A stretch of 64,000 nt of DNA, taken from Iris pallida (taxonomy: Eukaryota; Streptophyta; Magnoliopsida; Asparagales; Iridaceae). The notes under the pieces are model-generated. The model was not told where the DNA came from. It searched no databases and worked only from the letters and a program-made list of their open reading frames with translations. Below, in pieces: positions 57,932 through 64,000 of this stretch. A program made the translations under genes and the position numbers. The stretch covers positions 1,748,534-1,812,533 of the forward strand of contig JANAVB010044017.1 in the NCBI GenBank assembly GCA_029216955.1. The letters are read 5' to 3'. Each line of letters begins with the position of its first letter. The first letter of the stretch is position 1.

Positions 57932-60175
57932 ACTCTACCCACCTTAGAAAAATTTTGTCCTCGAAATTAAAATGTCCATACTCCCTCTAGGTCAAACCCC
58001 CACAATCAAAGTCCCAAAACTTAAACAAATCATACCATCAAAAAAAAAGAACAGCATACAGGGTCATGGCATACGGTGACAGTGAAGTCTCATCTAGGTA
58101 TACTAGTCATGCTAACCGAAATGGTCATAGGGTATCAAAACATACAAGCAATTTAGGGTGCTAAACTAGAGAAGTTACAGAAACAACAAACCATCAAAAC
58201 TATAAGGCGGTCTACCATCCTATATAAAACTGGTACTTATCAAAACAAAATAAAGGCAACTACCAATTATCTGAAAAAGGGTACAGATAATCAAATTCAA
58301 AAATTAAGGAATTGAAAATCACTTGTATTGAAATCCAAATCATAATATATATATATACAGAGAGAGAGTTAGAGAGGAAAAACTAGCATTATGTAATGTT
58401 ATGTGGTTTGTGTATGTATGGGTGTATGTGAAATATACATGAAATTGTATATGAGCTATCTTGTTACACTACTCATGGCATATGGGTTAACAACCTACAA
58501 TACACAACCTATTTAATCATAACATGCATGGCTAACCATAAACATCTATAAGAGGTAGAGACTTAGTTATGTATATACATATATTATAACATGTATGCCT
58601 AAGCTCTATATATATCTATACAAGTATGTGATCATAACATGGAGAGGAAAGGTTAGGTTACATGACAGCGTATACTAAGTTAGGGTGTGTGTGTGTCCTT
58701 GTACAGGGTTATAGCTTAGTTTTGAAAGGTTAAACCCAGTTTTAGTTCAGCATTTACATACAAAATCTAAAAATAAGCTAACATTTAAACCAGTGTAATA
58801 TTAACATAATGCAATCTCAGATTTTACAAATTTAACATAACTTAACCAATTTCTCTAAAAATTGAAACTCTGCAGATATCATACATGTGCAGTTATGTAC
58901 ACAAAACTAATAACATGAAATTTATATTTAAAGTACGAATTTAAACTGGAAAAGCAGAAAACCTTTGAAAATTTTAACATTAACAAGATATTAATATGTA
59001 TTTAGATAGATAGAAAATCAAGTGTAGCATGCATACGTATCAGGCAAGTGTCCACTATATAAATATACTCATATATTCTCATGTCCCAAAAAAATTAATT
59101 CTACGTTAAGACCAACATTTAGATTCCTACCAAGATCGCAAAATAGGTGATTGACGAAATCAAGGCAGTTTTATTATTATTATTCAATACTAGAATAATA
59201 GCAAGAAGAAAATAACGATAAAAGCTGTTTGCTTATTTGCCTAAAAGAAGGAACCATTTTGAAACCAGAGCTAAATATCAAATCCAAGATAAAGTCTAGC
59301 AAAATCATCGATTCATTGTATTAAGAAGAAACTCATAGCAAGAAGTTACACAAGCTACTCCTAAGTTAAATAATTAGAAGCAAAACAAAGCAAAACAAAT
59401 AATAATTCTTTTTGAAGGACTACATCAAAGTAGAGAAACACATGCTTGAAAATATTTAAGGTACAATCTGATAATCATATGCGTCTATCCAAAATCATGG
59501 TACTCTAAATCCTCGTCATACTAGTAAGCAAGGCTACGATAATCACAGAGTCCATGACTTATGCACATACCTCTAGAATCGTGGTATTTAACATTTTCGC
59601 GGTGCCACTAGCTTGGCTGCGAAAACCTAAATTTCCACACCCGAGAAATATATCCAGAGTCAGACTATATGTCCTCACCATGCTGGCTAATGTGACTATA
59701 GAAGACTAGATTCCATAACATAGATGACCTAGCCCATATAATTACATCTTGTCAAAAAAAATTAAATTAAATCAACAATGAATACCCATAAATCAAATCA
59801 AATTTATCAACGAACTTCAAAATTCAAAATGAACAAAAATCCATCAAAATACAACTCGGATGCAACAGCTATTATCAAGATTCAAAATTCGACAATCATT
59901 CATCAAAATCAATAAATACAACTCAAATTCAACCATAATCCATCAAAATCAAATTTAACAACAGTAAGTAAAAATAAATCAAATCAAGGGAAAAAAGAGT
60001 TCTCAAATCGAAATTAAAATAAGATTCTCAAGCGTCGTTCCGGGAATCTCTCAAGGGTTCCTAACTGTGATTGAGTACCTTCAAGATATATCCTATTCCT
60101 ACTGCAGGTTGTAGTGGTACTCAAGTTCGAATACCACTACATAAACTCGACCTGCATGGGCCACCACTAAAAACG
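57932..60175 (-). other. Non-coding internal domain of LARD copy B
   Basis: 2244 bases, colinear with 23011-25250 with small indels. Leader hairpin at 60110-60141. The leader (59728-60175) is shared with the one next to the gag-pol remnant. Confidence 0.8.
60110..60141 (-). other. Leader hairpin, copy B
   Basis: Identical to the hairpin at 25185-25216, including the 12-nt loop, with an outer TGCAGGT/ACCTGCA stem. Confidence 0.65.
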
Positions 60176-63100
60176 TGCATGACCCGCACCCACTGTTAGG
60201 ATACGAGAACATAACAACGCCCAGCCTACGCCGCAGTGTCGGCGGTAGAACCCTGTCCTAGGTCACATCATCTAACAATATAATGCTAAGCAGATACAGT
60301 CTCAATCACATTTAAGGTAGAGCATGATAAGGTTAGATAAAACATAAAATCTAAAGAGATACGGGAGATAGAAGTCTAAGTGTCTAAGATACAAAAACCC
60401 AGAAATGCATCTCAAAATTCAAATACAGTAATCCATAAAGTAAATACAACTCCAGACAAATGAAATAACTATCTAAACAACCTCTAAGGTGTCTCCTCTA
60501 GGCTAGCAGACAACCTCCAAGCTATCTGTAAAATTTATCAACAGGTCCAGTCAGGACAGGAATGAGCACATCTCATCTAGAAAACCCAAGTAAATGACAG
60601 AGAACTATAAAGCAGTTATAGGCAGTTGTATTGATGAAAATGGCAGTTTATATTCAGGTGATGGTAAGAAAGACAAATAAGGTGCAAGAAAAGTAAATAA
60701 CTAATCAAGAGAAGAATCATAGCAATGATGTCTGTAAAAAAATAGAACTAGCTGAACAAGGGTAATATGATATAAAGTCCAGACAACAATGTAGACCAGT
60801 GTAACTCTAATGTAAGTCCAGTACAAGATGAATCTAATACAAGATAAATCCAGTAAGGGACGATTCCAGTTATAGTGATTAATGATTCTAGGGTGAGTCC
60901 AGCCTATACTCTAACAGTGTGTTTTAAAATACTGAGATCGACATGTAAACGGCTGTGGGTAATCCGGCACACCTCTCACTAATCAGGCGAGAGATGGCTA
61001 TCATTCCAGTAGATTCCAGTAGGGGTGATTCCAGTAATGGGGTATGTCTATATGTCTTACTCTAGTATTTTCCCTCCCAGCAAGTGAATCCAGAATTCTG
61101 ACACAATGATTCAAGATGAGTCCAGCCAAAATATAATGATACCAGTAAATGATTCCAGTAAATGATTCCACCAGGTGATTCCAGTAATAGAAGCCGGAAA
61201 AGATGATACCAGTAATAGAGGTCAGAAAATATATGTGTGTCGTATATATAAATCTAGTAATATCCACACGTGTTGTAACAGAGAATCGCATACAACTAAC
61301 TAGAACTGCAATACAGTAATTGACAAATAAATGAGAGAACTACCAGAGAATGTACTCGTCTGATAACCTGAACAGCTGATAAGTATACGGGGTCCAACTA
61401 AAGCCATAGAGTCCTATTTAAAGCAACACATGTTACAAGGTGTCTGGCTCCTAATTAGAACAGCACAAGTCACAACATGTCCAGAAGGGTAATATAAAGC
61501 ACTATAATGCATTATACATGAATCTAGGTCAAACTAGGTCATGTCCTAACCCAGCAAGTCTTACTAGGCCTAACCAAGACTATCCTAGCAAGCACACATC
61601 AATATAAGGCTATACAAGCCAACATACACCCAACTCTATATAGCATACAATTATTCAATACTCAAATAGGCAAGAATTCACATTGGATATACACTAGGTA
61701 ATCTATTACTTTAAGCTATAAATGTCTACACATATATACACATGCATATATTGGTATTCAACATTAGGTCTATAATCATGGCATTTCAAATGGTTATATA
61801 AACTTATATATTACAACACAATATGCTAACATATATATAATATACATACATAGCTAAGTTAACTATATTCATAAATACTTATTTAAGAGGCCATGTGTGT
61901 GTATGTGAACATGGCAAAGGGGCAAATGAGGGTTAAATGGGCATACATAGTGTATACATATCAAAGAGTGTCAAAGTATAAGTGAATAATGTGTCAAGTG
62001 TGATAGTGTCAACATAGTGTAAGGGGGTACATGAGGTAATATAGGATTTGTGTTAACATAGAACATTACATCTCAATAACTTGTATATTGCATACATTAT
62101 ATCTATTATTACATTACATTTATGCTTGTATTCATTCATCATTCATTTATTCTCTTGCACCACTATATGCACCATACATTACATACTATGGAACCTACAT
62201 ATTCATTACAAGCCATACTTATACATGCTTACATTAGATAGGATACTTACACCTCATACATCATTTATTTAACCATTTACTCATGCTTGTATTCTCTATT
62301 TAATTACATAATGTATATACATTAACATGGGTTAAAATCAAATAGAATATTATATTACACACAAGGGTGCACAAAATACATATGCCAAATAGTAACTCCT
62401 ACTAATAATCAATACTGTACCATCTCAGCATGAATTAAAATTTAGGATTAAAGTATGTTATAGATCTATGTGTTAGCTTTCCGAAACTTTAAACAGATCG
62501 CATTTTCGTTTCCGAAAACTCCCGAAATCGCAAAAACACCGAGAACGCGTTTATCTTTCGTACAGCTGACACTCAAATAATTCTCCAGAAAGTTACAGAA
62601 AGAATTAGGCCTATTAATACATGTTTTTGGAAAGCTAACTGCAATATGCTTCTTTTAAAAAAAACAGGAGATTAAACCGAGTTTTGAGCTAGAAGTTATG
62701 ACATTTCTAAGTTAGGACTGAAATTAAAAACGTGGATAAAAATCATGACGGATTTAGGTAGTTTGAGACAAAAGAACACAAGTATATAACATAATATATC
62801 AAGAACTCACTCTCTACACTAATATGTATATATGAGACACTATAGAACACATCTCCAATACAAAAATATGAGATTAAACATGTAATAATTCATTTATACA
62901 TAACAACAACACATAGTGTGTCCAAATTTGGGATTTTCCCACATGGACACAACCACAACACAAAGGACACTCCTATGACCTCCAAATTGACACAAAATGG
63001 ACACAAATGGAGATACATCCATGGGGGTCATTCCTATGGGTTCAAATAGATCTATATGCATGAGGAAATGAAAAGGAGAAGGGATTTATACCTCCCGGTA

Positions 63101-63968
63101 GATCGAATCGAAGAAAAACCTTCCCGGAGCGACACCGACACGTAGAGATTCCAAAAGGACACGAACGAGCTCCGAATCCTACCAAACTTGGGTAGCTTCC
63201 TCCTTGGCTAGAATGGAGAAGGAAAGAAGAAGATTTGGTGGCAAAATAGAAGGATTTGGTGGAGAAATTGCTAGGGATTGCTCTCTAGGAATTTGGGAAA
63301 GAACAAGAGAGAGAGTGTGGATGAGAATAATGAAATGAACTTGAGCCTATCCTCTCCCAAAGTGGCTGGCCATATGGGGCTATTTGTCCTATTATGGTAA
63401 GGTCCAAAATGCCCCCACTAACCTATTTTATGAGTATTAGGAAAGGGCTAATTGGTTGGGGCTAAATTAGTCATTCTAAAGTCTCTAATCACACTAACCT
63501 TATCCATAATAATTAGTCTAACCTCTAACTAAAATATTTCTATCATGTGGACTAAAATTAATATTATGTGGGCCATGCTTAACTAGTGTGTGGGTCCCAC
63601 TAGAGTCAAACTACCCCCGGATCCCCGTTTCAAGTCGGATTGAGTTGAAATTCGAACCCGACTCAAATAACCCCAAAACAATATCATAAATAATAAAATA
63701 ATATCAAAATAATTCAAAGAGGTCAAATGCAAAAAATATCCTTAGGCCAAAAATGATATTAAAATATCATAATCACATGGTTAGGCTCTAGGTCAAACAG
63801 TCTCTAGGGTTTCCCTAGCAAAACATCAAAACCACAAGTCATTGATTTAAATAATTTTAAAATGATTTAAAATTAACAAAAATCATATTATGAATTAAAT
63901 ATTATTATAAAAATAATTATAAACACAAAATTTCAAAATTACCCTCATTTGGGAAACTGGGTGCTACA
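60176..63968 (-). repeat. LTR4 of the array (3793 bp)
   Basis: Minus-sense start TGTAGCACCC at 63968, end GGGTCATGCA at 60176, the same variant end as LTR1. Nearly identical to LTR1 over its length. Confidence 0.9.
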
Positions 63969-64000
63969 ACTCTACCCACCTTAGAAAAATTTCGTCTTCG
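63969..64000 (-). other. Polypurine region of a further internal domain, cut by the window edge
   Basis: It matches the first bases inside LTR1 (23011 on) and LTR3 (57932 on), so another internal domain continues past the window. Confidence 0.7.

Larger units (their letters stand above)
53931..63968 (-). mobile_element. LARD-like non-autonomous LTR element, copy B
   Basis: LTR3 (53931-57931), internal domain (57932-60175) and LTR4 (60176-63968), all on the minus strand and colinear with copy A. After LTR4 the sequence continues with the polypurine block of another internal domain to the window end, so this is also part of a tandem LTR array. No gag or pol motif is present. Confidence 0.85.

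Overview
The window reads as nuclear DNA of a flowering plant. It is AT-rich, and almost all of it is nested and decayed transposable elements: Ty3/gypsy LTR retrotransposons with very long LTRs, CACTA (TNP2-type) DNA transposons, a LINE fragment and captured exons. No rRNA, tRNA, CRISPR array or bacterial operon was seen. The only multi-exon gene with an open frame is a plant-mobile-domain-like (PMD-like) gene on the minus strand, 35679-39530. Its 3' end is lost in a 13-N assembly gap (35666-35678). A broken paralogue lies upstream at 42080-43167.

Layout. 1-3058: fragments of long LTRs in both orientations. 3062-11504: plus-strand Ty3/gypsy element ('element B') with a truncated 5' LTR, a degenerate gag with zinc knuckles, no pol, a polypurine tract and a complete 3.72-kb 3' LTR. 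It is inserted in the integrase region of a minus-strand Tat-like gag-pol (11505-18793). 18794-29028: leader, LTR1, a 2.24-kb non-coding internal domain and LTR2 of a large non-autonomous (LARD-like) element on the minus strand. 29029-31534: right half of a CACTA element (CACTA2). 31538-35665: decayed TNP2 transposase of another CACTA element (CACTA1). 35666-35678: gap. 35679-45560: PMD-like gene, its pseudogene copy, their duplicated upstream regions and several minisatellites. 45560-47513: LTR-element remnant. 47514-48971: left end of CACTA1. 48972-53930: left half of CACTA2, carrying a LINE reverse-transcriptase fragment and acyl-CoA-oxidase-like exons. 53931-64000: a second LTR/internal/LTR array of the same long-LTR family, with a 192-bp solo-LTR-like insertion.

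The most striking observation is that the pieces on either side of the N gap fit together in the opposite order. The CACTA2 left half (48972-53930) and right half (29029-31534) have matching terminal inverted repeats and the same flanking CCA. The long-LTR array that interrupts CACTA2 has the same 5-bp target duplication GGAGG at 53926-53930 and 29029-29033. The CACTA1 left end (47514-48971) then leads directly into the TNP2 gene at 31885. Either the two contigs joined at the gap are in the wrong order, or the locus is a tandem duplication (or circular form) whose junction is the gap. A second notable observation is a leader hairpin just downstream of the LTRs. Its 12-nt loop and stem are kept in two element families although the stem sequences differ completely.
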